DNA from: a virus
Reading direction: 5' to 3' (one strand)
IMG/VR virus record: IMGVR_UViG_3300044823_000014
Location: 1 to 37,944 of that record
Length of the DNA stretch: 37,944 nucleotides
This document shows, one piece after another, positions 21,829-29,874 of this stretch. Both the position numbers and the translations under genes were made by a program. The notes beneath the pieces are model-generated. The model saw only the letters and a list, made by a program, of their open reading frames with translations. It made no database searches and was not told where the DNA came from. Numbering within the stretch: the first letter of the stretch is position 1; every line of letters begins with the position of its first letter.

Positions 21829-22212
21829 CTAGCTGAATGCGGCGATGACGAGGGCGGCGTTGGAGCAGGTGATCCAGACGTTGCCGTCCGTTTCCTGCCA
21901 GCCGGGAATGTCCACCTTGAAGATCGCGGTCGCGTTCGCCGTGGTGGCCGCTGCCTGAGCCGCGACGGAGTAGCTGGTGATGTCGCCGGTCCGGTAGTCG
22001 GGGAAGTTCGCCACGCTCGTCACCGTGAAGGTGTACGCAGTCGTGGTGGAGCTGTTGCGGACGTGGATGTACGTGGGGCCGGTGATCGCCACGGTGTCGT
22101 ATGCCGCGGCCTGCGAGGCGGTCTCGGTCAGTGCCAGCGAGCCGGCAACCGGCTGAACCGGGTTGAACCAGGGGCCCTTGACGATGGTCTTGGTGATCGG
22201 ATTGTTCGCCAT
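21829..22212 (-). CDS. Virion protein of unknown role, 127 aa
   Basis: Strong ribosome site (AAGGAGAACCG). Thr/Ala-rich beta protein (VAITGPTYIHVRNSSTTTAY, TFTVTSVANFPDYRTGD) with no charged core. It lies between tail terminator and tail tube. It could be a tail or head decoration protein, or a second tube-like subunit. Confidence 0.55.
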   Translation of the reverse strand: MANNPITKTIVKGPWFNPVQPVAGSLALTETASQAAAYDTVAITGPTYIHVRNSSTTTAYTFTVTSVANFPDYRTGDITSYSVAAQAAATTANATAIFKVDIPGWQETDGNVWITCSNAALVIAAFS

Positions 22213-22221
22213 CGGTTCTCC

Positions 22222-22473
22222 TTAGTGGTCTACCGGGGTATTGATGTGGTCCTCCACCGCGCCGCGGTTCAAGCGGGCGTAGCCGCACCGCGAGCAGGTG
22301 AAGTTCGGGTGCCCGTCCCACAGCGTCTCGATGATCTCGCCGCCATGCGTCGGGGATACCGCAGGAGCCACCAGGACGGCCGCTACGGTCGGTTCAGGCT
22401 CGAATGGGACTACGACGCCAGTCTCTTCGAGGATCACGTCCTGGGCGTCCTCATCCTGGGTGCTCTTGGTCAT
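22222..22473 (-). CDS. Small zinc-finger-like protein, 83 aa
   Basis: GGAGGT precedes the start. N-terminal half is acidic and Pro/Val-rich; the C-terminus FTCSRCGYARLNRGAVEDHI ends NTPVDH, a C-x2-C ... H-x6-H pattern that could bind zinc. Similar small proteins occur in actinophage tail modules. Role unknown. Confidence 0.6.
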   Translation of the reverse strand: MTKSTQDEDAQDVILEETGVVVPFEPEPTVAAVLVAPAVSPTHGGEIIETLWDGHPNFTCSRCGYARLNRGAVEDHINTPVDH

Positions 22474-22477
22474 GCGG

Positions 22478-22897
22478 TTACCTCCAGATCACAAGTTCGA
22501 CGCGGCGGGTGTACAGCTCGGTTTCGGCGTCGCGCTCGTCAGGTCCCCCGCCGTCGTGGTGGACTTGCTTGACCGAGCCGAAGTGGTGGTACTCCAGGTC
22601 CGCGATCAGGGCGTCTTCGAGCGCCTGAGCGCCGACGTACGTCTTGTCTCGGCAGTCGAATTGGTAGCGCGGCTTCATCAACTTGGTGCCGTCCTGCGAC
22701 CGAGACGCGACCGCGTTGCTGACGCGGCTGTACGCGATGGCCGGCATTCCCGACTCCTGCGGTACCTGAGAGGCGGGATAGAAACGCACGATGGGGTTGC
22801 CGCTGACCGGATCGGTGACGGTGGGGTCGACGATCAGCGCCGCCGTCTGGCTGGCGGAGTGGGAGAGCGCGGCGAAGAGATCGGACTCGATGCTCAT
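22478..22897 (-). CDS. Tail terminator-like protein
   Basis: 139 aa; ATG overlaps the upstream stop (ATGA). MSIESDLFAALSHSASQTAA, then RFYPASQVPQESGMPAIAYS, RYQFDCRDKTYVGAQALEDA and the C-terminal YTRRVELVIW match DUF3168/tail-terminator proteins, which cap the growing tail tube. Confidence 0.7.
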   Translation of the reverse strand: MSIESDLFAALSHSASQTAALIVDPTVTDPVSGNPIVRFYPASQVPQESGMPAIAYSRVSNAVASRSQDGTKLMKPRYQFDCRDKTYVGAQALEDALIADLEYHHFGSVKQVHHDGGGPDERDAETELYTRRVELVIWR

Positions 22898-23109
22898 GCC
22901 AAGGCCTTCGTTGGAGAGGCAGGCGGATAGTTACCGCCCGTCGAGTAGGTGATGATCTGAGGCTGGTCGTATTCGGGGCAGGCGGCGCCGAGCGGGCAGG
23001 GCTGAGTGGCCTTCGCCGTGGAGTGCTCATCCCAAGGCCGGGCCGGGATTAGATCGAAGAGCGAGTGGGCATACTGCTCGCCGAACGGGCAACGAGTGGC
23101 GGCGCTCAT
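22894..23109 (-). CDS. Small cysteine-containing structural-region protein, 71 aa
   Basis: ATG 23109 overlaps the upstream stop (ATGA), so I use it rather than the longer ORF to 23184. CPFGEQ at the start and CPLGAACPEYDQP later could form a metal or disulfide site. Function unknown. Confidence 0.5.
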   Translation of the reverse strand: MSAATRCPFGEQYAHSLFDLIPARPWDEHSTAKATQPCPLGAACPEYDQPQIITYSTGGNYPPASPTKALA

Positions 23110-23567
23110 GCCAAGGCCTTTCGGACCAGGATGTCCAGCGCCGCGCCGACTTCCGTGATGGCCTCGTCCTTGTGCTCGTCCCATGCGGGACGGAGGTACG
23201 GCTCAGGCGGCTGGGTGTAGTGACGGCCGAGCGAGTCCGTGCCGGTGAAGCCGTACTCGATCCGCGCGGCGTAGCTGAGGTCCGTCCCGATCTTGACCTG
23301 GACATTGAGGCCGGACATCTCGCCCTTGCCGAGGTCCTTCGCGCCTTCCGGTAGACCTCCGGTCAGGTCCGTATGGCCGCCGATGTGGAGGGAACGGCGC
23401 AGTGTGCCGGTGACGACCGGAGCGTTCTTCTTCGCCGGGTTGACGATCTTGAGCGCACCGGAGATCACGGCCGTCTCCAACCGCTCTTGCGTCAACGCAG
23501 CCGCTAGGACCTCGGCGGGATACCGAGTCCCGGACTTGAGCTTGACGGACGCGGTGAAGGTGCTCAT
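23106..23567 (-). CDS. HK97 gp10-like neck / tail-completion protein
   Basis: 153 aa; ATGA overlaps both ends. Contains KNAPVVTGTLRRSLHI, then YAARIEYGFTGTDSLGRHYT and PPEPYLRPAWDEHKDEAITE, the classical HK97 gp10 pattern. It connects head and tail. Confidence 0.8.
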   Translation of the reverse strand: MSTFTASVKLKSGTRYPAEVLAAALTQERLETAVISGALKIVNPAKKNAPVVTGTLRRSLHIGGHTDLTGGLPEGAKDLGKGEMSGLNVQVKIGTDLSYAARIEYGFTGTDSLGRHYTQPPEPYLRPAWDEHKDEAITEVGAALDILVRKALA

Positions 23568-23977
23568 ACGCCCGGATCCGCAATCGGCTGAACCACTCGG
23601 ACCATGAGCCAGGTGAGTTGGCTGGCCGAGTCGTGGTTCGCGATGTTGATGTCGTACCGCGTCGTTCCGTCATCCCAGAGCACGGAGTCCTTTGCGGTGA
23701 TCTGAGGGTAGTAGCCGGCCAGGATGATGATGTAGTCGTTCTGCTCGATCGCCGCGATGGAGGCGGTTCGGACTTCACGCCCGCCCGATCCCAGGGAAGA
23801 GATCGCACGCCGGCAGGAGACGTTCTCGCAGCCTGTCCGAGTCGCCCAGTGCGGCCGGACCGCTCCCGTGGAGTCCTGGGTGTCCTGGCGCTGCTGGACG
23901 GTACAGGTGTGCGGGAACGCTCCGGACCGCTCGAGCCCGGCGACCATGCGGGGATCGATCAAGGCACCTTGCTTCAT
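23564..23977 (-). CDS. Head closure / head-tail joining protein
   Basis: 137 aa; ATGA overlap. TVQQRQDTQDSTGAVRP, IEQNDYIIILAGYYPQITAK and RYDINIANHDSASQLTWLMV fit the small beta-barrel head-closure (gp16-like) family. It probably closes the connector after packaging. Confidence 0.65.
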   Translation of the reverse strand: MKQGALIDPRMVAGLERSGAFPHTCTVQQRQDTQDSTGAVRPHWATRTGCENVSCRRAISSLGSGGREVRTASIAAIEQNDYIIILAGYYPQITAKDSVLWDDGTTRYDINIANHDSASQLTWLMVRVVQPIADPGV

Positions 23978-24369
23978 GTCTGGTCCTGCAACCGCAGGAG
24001 TTGCTTCATGAGGCGTTCGCGTTCGGTGAACTCATCCACCACCTGCTCGGCCCAGTCGAACATGCCGTCCGGCGAGTCGATGCCCGATGCCACGCGGTCG
24101 CGGTAGGACTCCGCGAGAGCGTGAAGCTGCTGGCCTTCCTGCACTCCGTCAGTCGCCAGGTCGAGCAGCTTGATCCGCTTCTGAACGTAGATCTCGTTGG
24201 CCGCGATGATGTCCAGCGCGGAGGCGGCCGCCAGCAGGGCGTTGCTGCCCGAGAGGTTCAGGAGCGCCAGATACTCCTCGTCCTCGAAGATGGCATCGGG
24301 GACGTTCGTGTCCTGGCTGAGCAGGCGCGTGGTCCCGATGAGGGTCGAGGGATCGTAGGTCTGAGTCAT
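23974..24369 (-). CDS. Head-tail connector (gp6/gp15-like adaptor)
   Basis: 131 aa, mostly helical: MTQTYDPSTLIGTTRLLSQD, then FEDEEYLALLNLSG, NALLAAASALDIIAANEIYV and LLDLATDG. Helical adaptors of this size follow the capsid gene in siphoviruses and bind the portal. Confidence 0.7.
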   Translation of the reverse strand: MTQTYDPSTLIGTTRLLSQDTNVPDAIFEDEEYLALLNLSGSNALLAAASALDIIAANEIYVQKRIKLLDLATDGVQEGQQLHALAESYRDRVASGIDSPDGMFDWAEQVVDEFTERERLMKQLLRLQDQT

Positions 24370-24530
24370 CGGGAGACCTCAAGGAGCCGACGGAGTGTCA
24401 GCGACCGGACTGCGGCACGCCGCGACCGAAGCCGCGGTGTCTGGCACTCCGTGAGCGCCTGGAGAAGGGCAGCCCGGGTCGCCCCTCGGAGGAGGGGTCC
24501 GGAGAAGGGGCGGAGCCCGGGCTGGTACAT
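24366..24530 (-). CDS. Small Arg/Leu-rich protein, 54 aa
   Basis: ATG 24530 is five bases after the major capsid stop, and the stop overlaps the connector start (ATGA). Sequence is basic and helical (LLRGATRAALLQALTECQTP, SLTLRRLLEVSR). The ribosome site is weak, so it may be a coupling ORF or a real small protein. Confidence 0.45.
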   Translation of the reverse strand: MYQPGLRPFSGPLLRGATRAALLQALTECQTPRLRSRRAAVRSLTLRRLLEVSR

Positions 24531-24535
24531 CGGGG

Positions 24536-25732
24536 TTACGCGTTGGCGCCGGTAGAGGCGACGGACATGCGGTAGTCCTCGCGCGTCCCGCCGAAGACGT
24601 GGCGCACCTTGTACCGCAGGGAGTCGGTGTCGAAGTCGCCGTCCAGAGGATTGACGACTCCGCCGCCGCCGACACGAACGGCGTTGGGTTCCTTCATGAA
24701 GACTTCCGGCTCGGGATGTCCGCGCAGGAAGCCAACCTCGAAGGCCGGACGCTGCTGGTTGGGATCGGCGACCAGCATCCAGCACGTCTGTCCGACCGTG
24801 CCGGACGTTACGACGAGCGGGATGTAGGAGTCGACCTGGAGCGTGACGCGACCGCGCATCCAGTTGACCGTATGGACGGACTGGTCGAGGGTCGTGTTCG
24901 CCGGGTTCAGCCAGATCTCGGTGGCGTTGAGGATGTTCTCGGCAGTCACCCGGAGAGCGGGCGGCACGACGAGCTGAACGGAGTCAACGGCGATCGGCTC
25001 GCCGTCCACGTCTCGCATGTTGCCCAGGACCGTCATGGCGTTCTGCAGTCCCGCGATCGAGAGGGCAGGGTTGGCGACAGACGAGCCGTTGGCGATGGAG
25101 ATCATGTTCTTGTTGCCGACCGTGAAGAAGGACGCGTTCGGGCCGTTCGCATCGAACGCCAGCTGAGTCGCGAACTTCTCTTCCGAGCGGCGGGCGGCCT
25201 TGCCGAAGCGAGCCGGGATGTCCTTGAGGGCATCCAGGTCGTCGTTGACCATCGCCTCCCACGCGAACGGGATCGAGCGGCCGTACTTCTGGACGGCGTA
25301 GCTGTAGAGCAGATCGGAGACCTTGGACTCCGGGTACTCCTCCTGCTGGCCCACCATGCCGAGGACCGCTTCCGAGCCGTTGATGGCGAACCGCTTGACG
25401 GTGCGGAAGTCCGCAACCTGAGCGATCCGGCACCATGCCCGGTAGGTGGCCGGCGTCTCCGCGTAGTTGGCGAGGAGCTGCCGGTCGATGATGTCGCCGA
25501 AGAGGTATGGGAAGTCCGAGGTGGTCATTGCCTCGCGAAGGAGGTAACGGTCCCGGTTGGTCCCGCGGCTCAGGGCGTTGCCCAGGACAGAGGCGGCTTC
25601 GGCGAGTGCCCGCTTGTACTCGTCGGTGTCCCGACGGATGGAGCGTGCGCTCGTGCCCTCACCCCTGTAGAGGCGATCGGTGGAGGCGTCCTCCGCCCGC
25701 ATCGTCTCGATCAGTTCGAGGAACTCAGGCAT
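24536..25732 (-). CDS. Major capsid protein (HK97-fold, Mu gpT-like group)
   Basis: 398 aa; GGAGA ribosome site. N-terminal helical arm (FLELIETMRAEDASTD), FPYLFGDIIDRQLLANYAET, then a long core with FAWEAMVNDDLDALKDIPAR and the C-terminal DTDSLRYKVRHVFGGTREDY, which is characteristic of Mu-gpT-related capsid proteins. Its place after protease/scaffold and decoration protein agrees. An N-terminal delta domain may not be cleaved; unknown. Confidence 0.85.
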   Translation of the reverse strand: MPEFLELIETMRAEDASTDRLYRGEGTSARSIRRDTDEYKRALAEAASVLGNALSRGTNRDRYLLREAMTTSDFPYLFGDIIDRQLLANYAETPATYRAWCRIAQVADFRTVKRFAINGSEAVLGMVGQQEEYPESKVSDLLYSYAVQKYGRSIPFAWEAMVNDDLDALKDIPARFGKAARRSEEKFATQLAFDANGPNASFFTVGNKNMISIANGSSVANPALSIAGLQNAMTVLGNMRDVDGEPIAVDSVQLVVPPALRVTAENILNATEIWLNPANTTLDQSVHTVNWMRGRVTLQVDSYIPLVVTSGTVGQTCWMLVADPNQQRPAFEVGFLRGHPEPEVFMKEPNAVRVGGGGVVNPLDGDFDTDSLRYKVRHVFGGTREDYRMSVASTGANA

Positions 25733-25747
25733 CGTGATCGTCTCCTC

Positions 25748-26551
25748 TTAGTGGTGGGTCAGCCAGATCGCGAGGATCTGGTTGTTGGTCTCGTTGGTTC
25801 CGGCGGCCTTCGTCAGAACCCCAGCGCCAGCGGCGTACTCGCTGGTCCGGTCGGCGACGGTGGCGATGGAGGCGGCGGTGGTGAAGGACATGACCGACAC
25901 GACCTCATCGGCCGCGGTCATGCCGGTGACTCCGGTGATGTTCGCGCCGCTCGCGGTGCCGGCGTACAGACCGAAGTGGAGGATGCCCGTTCCGAGCTTG
26001 ATGCCCGTAACGGCGGCGGTGCCGATGCCAGCGGCAACGACCGCGCCCGCCTGGATGACGTCGGCCTGAACGGCGTTGGCCGCGAGGTCGGCGTGAGTGA
26101 CGGTTCCGGCTCCGATGACCGTGGTGCCGACGGTGTTGAGACCGCCTACCGCACCCGGCGAGGGACCGATGCGAACGGCGATGGTGGCAGTGGCGCCCGA
26201 CGTGACGAGGTTCGCCAGAGTCGTTCCGTCGTTGGTGCCGGTGGACGGCCCCATCGCGGTGCCGAAGTAGTAGCCCGCGGCTGCCTTCTTGGAGAGCTTC
26301 GGGGTGTCGGCGTCGACGTAGAAGATCGGATCTCCCACGGCGACAGCGACATTGCCGGAGTCGTTGATGCCCGCGACCGAGAGGGCGTAGACGCCCCCGA
26401 AGTCAACGGTCGTGCCCGAGTTGGTGTCCTGATCCACGAGCGCCACGCCCGGGATGTTCCCGACGCGGCAGGGAGCGCCCGAGGTGGCGCCGCCGTTGGT
26501 CGGGAAGGTGTAGAGCTGACGCCCTAGCGCGTTGACCCTGTTGCCGGCCAT
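25748..26551 (-). CDS. Capsid decoration protein (DUF2190-like)
   Basis: 267 aa. N-terminal third, SGAPCRVGNIPGVALVDQDT, then VDFGGVYALSVAG and VGDPIFYVDADTPKLSK, is the DUF2190 cement-protein pattern. The remaining Ala/Gly/Thr-rich beta repeats (AGTVTHADLAANAVQADVIQ) resemble extension domains seen on capsid surface proteins. Adjacent to the capsid gene. Confidence 0.7.
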   Translation of the reverse strand: MAGNRVNALGRQLYTFPTNGGATSGAPCRVGNIPGVALVDQDTNSGTTVDFGGVYALSVAGINDSGNVAVAVGDPIFYVDADTPKLSKKAAAGYYFGTAMGPSTGTNDGTTLANLVTSGATATIAVRIGPSPGAVGGLNTVGTTVIGAGTVTHADLAANAVQADVIQAGAVVAAGIGTAAVTGIKLGTGILHFGLYAGTASGANITGVTGMTAADEVVSVMSFTTAASIATVADRTSEYAAGAGVLTKAAGTNETNNQILAIWLTHH

Positions 26552-26554
26552 CGC

Positions 26555-26980
26555 TTACCGCCTTCCTGCGGCCGCGAGAGCCGCGCCGCTGTCGCTCATG
26601 CCGAGGGCCTTGAAGCTCTCGGTGAGACTCTTCTCCACGTCGATCGGAGCGGCAGTCGAGGTGCCTCCGAGACCGCGCACCTGGCCCGATCCGGTGATCT
26701 TGGCGAGGTAGTCGATCTCGGCCGCGACGGCTTCCTTCACAGACGCCTTGAGAGCATCCGTGTCGAGCTTGCCGTCCTTGACCGGCGGGTTCTTGCCCAG
26801 CGACTCCGAGAGCCGCGTCCGGGTGATGTCGGGGATCTTCGCCGACGCGAGCTCCGTGACCACAACGTCACGAGCCTCGCGAAGGATCAGAGCCTCGGTC
26901 GCCCGAGCGGCTTCAGCGAGCGCGGTATCACGCGCCGTTTCGGCCGCCGCGAGCTTGGTCTGCGTTTCCTGCAGATCCAT
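26555..26980 (-). CDS. Internal-start scaffold protein, 141 aa
   Basis: ATG 26980 (residue 398 of the protease) is preceded by AGGAGGT (26994-26988) seven bases away, a near-perfect ribosome site inside a gene. The product begins MDLQETQTKLAAAETARDTA and is exactly the coiled scaffold domain. The nested protease/scaffold arrangement is known in lambda (C/Nu3). Confidence 0.7.
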   Translation of the reverse strand: MDLQETQTKLAAAETARDTALAEAARATEALILREARDVVVTELASAKIPDITRTRLSESLGKNPPVKDGKLDTDALKASVKEAVAAEIDYLAKITGSGQVRGLGGTSTAAPIDVEKSLTESFKALGMSDSGAALAAAGRR

Positions 26981-28171
26981 GTTCGAGACCTCCTGTGGGG
27001 GGACTGTGCGGCGACCTGCCGCTGGATCGGCGCTTGCATTGGTCTCACGGAGATGGCGCCACGACTCCGCGAGGTTGACGATCTGGCCGCCGGCACCTGC
27101 GACGGTCACGAAGTCGACCGAGCCCAGCGGGTCCGCGATGATCCGCTCGACGATCGGCCCCTTCTTGCCTTCGGCCTCTCCGCTCTTTGCCATGCCCTTC
27201 ATGCGGATCGAGGTTCCGATGTTGGGGGCCAGCTGCTCGAGGAGCGGCGCGAACTCGCGGAGCGGCTTGGCGGGGGCGTACAGCCCCGGACCCGCCAGAC
27301 CGGCGGGGTCCCAGACAGCCGAGGCGGAGAGCACGGCGCCGATGTCCTTGATGGATCGCTCCGGTCGGTCGGCCTCTTCGGCGTAGCCCGGGTGGTCCAC
27401 GAACATCCGGGTGCCGGCGGTGAAGACCACAGGGCCGTCACGCTTGAGGACCTCTTCGGAGTAGTACCCGCTCGAGCCCCATCCCGGCTGGATGAGCTTG
27501 ATGAGCATGGTGCCATCCGGGCGGACCACCGACTCCACCAGCGGGATGATGTCGCCCGTCAGTTCGACCGCGCTCTCTGCGGTGGTCGTGGTGCTGGAGT
27601 AGTACGTGGTCACGTTGGCCGGCGCGTCCACGTCGTCATCGGGTCCGCCGATCTCCCCGATCTCCGCCGTGACCCACGCGAGGACGAGAGGCACGACTGC
27701 CATCAGGCCCTCGTACACCTTCTGCAGCATGGCGACCTGATCCGGTTCGTCCGACTCGTCACTGATGAGGTACAGCGTGGACTGAGCGGCGTACTCGATC
27801 GACGTCACGATCCCGACGCCACGAGCGGCGTCCTGGGCTTCGCCGGAGTAGGCCTCCATCGCTCGCAGCGACTCAGCGGCCGGCTCTTCGCCGTCTCCGA
27901 GCGCCTTGAGAACGGCGTCGATGTTGGCGGCGGCGGCGCGGAGTTGCTTCTCGTTCGCAGCCGAGAGGACGCGCCCGACCTCGCGAAGGGCCAGGTGAGC
28001 ACTGGCGGCCTCGTTCATCATGCCGGCCATCTTGGTCGCAGCCTTCCCGGCGTCTTCCTGGGACATACCGCGCCCGACAGCCTTGTTGGCCATCTTGACC
28101 CATGCGGCCTTTGCCTTGTCGGAGCCCTTCGGGAGGGCCTCTGTTGCATCGTCAGCGGTGAACGCAGCCAT
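26555..28171 (-). CDS. Capsid maturation protease with C-terminal scaffold
   Basis: 538 aa. N-terminal part has SDKAKAAWVKMANKAVGRG, a ChaB-like segment. Protease-like core at about 205-360: IIPLVESVVRPDGTMLIKLI, FVDHPG (H260) and GSVDFVTVAGAGG (S351), fitting a Ser/His prohead protease. Residues 398-538 are coiled, Ala/Glu-rich scaffold. It overlaps the minor head stop by one base (TAATG). The scaffold part also has its own start at 26980. Confidence 0.75.
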   Translation of the reverse strand: MAAFTADDATEALPKGSDKAKAAWVKMANKAVGRGMSQEDAGKAATKMAGMMNEAASAHLALREVGRVLSAANEKQLRAAAANIDAVLKALGDGEEPAAESLRAMEAYSGEAQDAARGVGIVTSIEYAAQSTLYLISDESDEPDQVAMLQKVYEGLMAVVPLVLAWVTAEIGEIGGPDDDVDAPANVTTYYSSTTTTAESAVELTGDIIPLVESVVRPDGTMLIKLIQPGWGSSGYYSEEVLKRDGPVVFTAGTRMFVDHPGYAEEADRPERSIKDIGAVLSASAVWDPAGLAGPGLYAPAKPLREFAPLLEQLAPNIGTSIRMKGMAKSGEAEGKKGPIVERIIADPLGSVDFVTVAGAGGQIVNLAESWRHLRETNASADPAAGRRTVPPQEVSNMDLQETQTKLAAAETARDTALAEAARATEALILREARDVVVTELASAKIPDITRTRLSESLGKNPPVKDGKLDTDALKASVKEAVAAEIDYLAKITGSGQVRGLGGTSTAAPIDVEKSLTESFKALGMSDSGAALAAAGRR

Positions 28172-29874
28172 TAGGCGGCCTCCTCGGCTCTCTGGTACAG
28201 GACGTCGCAGCGGCAGTTGTGTACAATCACCCTATTGGCGGTGTACCAGCCGTCTACGGTTTCGAGGTTGTAGACATGACCAGCAAATGGATACCGGAGG
28301 ACCCGGATGATCTCTGTCGGCGTTACCTGTCCGGCGTATCGGTGAATGCTCTCGCGCAGGAAAGCAGCATCAGCCGTCGCGTCATCGACCGCGTGCTCCA
28401 CGAACGGGGCATTGAGCGCCGGGGCAGCACGGACGCCAACCGGCTCATGGCTGCCGGCCGGACCACCGAGCAGCGGCGCGCCTACGCCGAGGCCGCCCAC
28501 GCTGCGGTCCGCGGCAGCCATCGGAGCATGATCGCCAAGGAACGGCTCGCTCAGACCATCGAGCGCCTCGGCCGAAGCACTCCCGGCGAAACGCTCTTTG
28601 CCCTGTGGCTGCGAGCACGCGGAGTCGAGACGGTTCCCCAACTCGCGATCGGCCCATACAACTGCGATCTTGGAGCCGGACCCGTCGCCGTGGAAATCTT
28701 CGGCGGCAACTGGCACGGCTCGGGGCGTCACGCCGCTCGCTTCGTGGAGCGCACCCGCTACCTGATCGAGCACGGTCTGAATGTCGTCATCGTGTGGAGC
28801 ATCGGACCCTGCCCGCTGAGCGAGAGAGCGGCTGACTACGTGGCCGCCTTCGTGGAGCGATCCAAACGCAACCCATCCTTCCGGGGTGAGTACCGGATGA
28901 TTTGGGGTGGCGGCGAGGAGTGCGCCATCGGCGGTCTCGATCTCGACCATCTCGCCGTCGTACCACCGCATGGTCGCGCCCACCGCCTGCGGCCCTGAAA
29001 CCATCGTCCCGGCGGGGAAGCAACTCGGGTGCGTGGGTGGGGGATCGTTGGGGAAGTCGTCGTTGACGGAGATCCAACCAACGCCCTGGTTGTCCGAGCA
29101 GTCGTCGCAGGCGTCGTCTTCGGCGATGACGCTCTGCTCCATGTCGAGTCCGGCGGCCGAGAGGTCATCCACGACGGATCGCGAGCCGGCCTCGTATGCG
29201 AATGCGGACTCCGTAACGGCGATGACATCGGCGCGGTCGCGGAGGAACGAGGGGATGCCGGGCTGTGCGCTGTTCTCCCATCCGTCGTAGGTCGAGCGGA
29301 TGGAGCTGGCGATCTTGTTGTACGAGTCGCCCTGAGCCAGCCCGTCGGTGATGACCTTCTCGAGCGTCTGGCGGGTGGTCTCGTTGATGCCCACGACCTG
29401 CTCGGCTGCACGTCCGGCGAGCCACGTAACCGCGCGGGGGTTACTGAGGCTGAACGTCTCGTCGATGTCGAGGCTCATGGACTGCCACGTCCCGCCGGCC
29501 TTCATCGCGGCTTCGAGTCCGGCCTGTAGCGGATCGGTGAAGAGCGACAGGGTTGCGGAGGCGGCGTCGTTGAATGGGATGTCCCATCGCGTGACGGCTT
29601 CGCGCAGGCGGCGGTGAACGGTTGGGGCCGCTACTCGCGCCGCCTCATTCGTGGGGAACCCCGCACCCGTCAGGACCATCGCGGAGAGGAACGCCTTGCG
29701 CTGTGCGGTGAAGGCCACGCGGAGCGATCGTGCCAGGTCGCGCTCTACCGGCGTCAGGGCCTTGATCTTGGCGGAGCGGACCGATTGGGCCGTCATGGCC
29801 TCGCGGATCGCCTGGTAGCGTCCTAGCGCGTCTGACGCGGCCTGCAGATGGGCGGAGAAGTAGAGGGCGGTCAT
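28171..29874 (-). CDS. Minor head protein (SPP1 gp7 / Mu gpF-like) interrupted by an intein
   Basis: 567-aa precursor; ATG 29874 overlaps the upstream stop (ATGA), so the longer ORF to 30066 is rejected. Exteins: residues 1-284 (helical, with RADVIAVTESAFAYEAGSRS and DDACDDCSDNQGVGW ... PPTHPS) and 554-567 (CRCDVLYQRAEEAA). Joined they give the family's HPxCRC motif and a usual length of 298 aa. The intein (285-553) must be removed to restore the zinc-like motif. The protein takes part in head assembly beside the portal. Confidence 0.88.
   Translation of the reverse strand: MTALYFSAHLQAASDALGRYQAIREAMTAQSVRSAKIKALTPVERDLARSLRVAFTAQRKAFLSAMVLTGAGFPTNEAARVAAPTVHRRLREAVTRWDIPFNDAASATLSLFTDPLQAGLEAAMKAGGTWQSMSLDIDETFSLSNPRAVTWLAGRAAEQVVGINETTRQTLEKVITDGLAQGDSYNKIASSIRSTYDGWENSAQPGIPSFLRDRADVIAVTESAFAYEAGSRSVVDDLSAAGLDMEQSVIAEDDACDDCSDNQGVGWISVNDDFPNDPPPTHPSCFPAGTMVSGPQAVGATMRWYDGEMVEIETADGALLAATPNHPVLTPEGWVAFGSLHEGGHVVSRSLAQRAGSDAPHDDDIQTVLDQVAGALHEASGVTPRAVPVAAEDFHGDGSGSKIAVVWADRELGNRLDSACSQPQGKERFAGSASAEALDGLSEPFLGDHAPMAAADRSVGGLGVGAPLLGGPAGSHEPVGVRAAPALNAPFVEHAVDDATADAAFLRESIHRYAGQVTPTEIIRVLRYPFAGHVYNLETVDGWYTANRVIVHNCRCDVLYQRAEEAA
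28216..29022 (-). mobile_element. Intein in minor head protein, 269 aa
   Basis: Starts with C285 (CFPAGTMVSG, block A), block B TPNHPVLTPEGWV, and ends with block F VYNLETVDGWYTAN and block G VIVHN before extein C554. All splice residues are present: Cys1, the TPNH histidine, the penultimate His, the last Asn and the +1 Cys. No LAGLIDADG or HNH domain is encoded in this frame; the central 170 residues are low-complexity Ala/Gly/Asp-rich sequence. An endonuclease gene occupies the opposite strand instead. Confidence 0.9.
28276..28998 (+). CDS. Vsr-like (EDxHD-type) homing endonuclease, antisense within the intein
   Basis: 240 aa from ATG 28276 with GAGG eight bases upstream; a GTG at 28219 is an alternative. 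Residues about 8-50 form a resolvase-like HTH (CRRYLSGVSVNALAQESSIS, RRVIDRVLHERG). Residues about 100-185 are a Vsr/PD-(D/E)XK-type nuclease: TPGETLFALWLRARGV (E105), YNCDLG (D131), VAVEIFGGNWH (E140, H147), then RYLIEHGLNVVIVW. This resembles the I-Bth0305I family found with split inteins. The whole gene lies within the intein on the other strand. It probably mobilises the intein DNA. Confidence 0.85.
   Translation: MTSKWIPEDPDDLCRRYLSGVSVNALAQESSISRRVIDRVLHERGIERRGSTDANRLMAAGRTTEQRRAYAEAAHAAVRGSHRSMIAKERLAQTIERLGRSTPGETLFALWLRARGVETVPQLAIGPYNCDLGAGPVAVEIFGGNWHGSGRHAARFVERTRYLIEHGLNVVIVWSIGPCPLSERAADYVAAFVERSKRNPSFRGEYRMIWGGGEECAIGGLDLDHLAVVPPHGRAHRLRP
29426..29444. promoter_or_regulatory. 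Intragenic 19-bp palindrome (site f)
   Basis: Perfect GTAACC-N7-GGTTAC inside the minor head gene. No -35 or -10 is seen beside it on either strand. It could be a stoperator-like roadblock site. Confidence 0.55.

Noticed and set aside
24599-26527. Very long open frame on the plus strand (642 codons)
   Set aside because: Antisense to the major capsid and decoration genes; composition is that of a high-GC shadow, with no ribosome site or domain.
27053-28174. Plus-strand open frame of 373 codons
   Set aside because: Shadow of the protease/scaffold gene; no recognisable motif, unlike the neighbouring Vsr-like gene which has a full domain.
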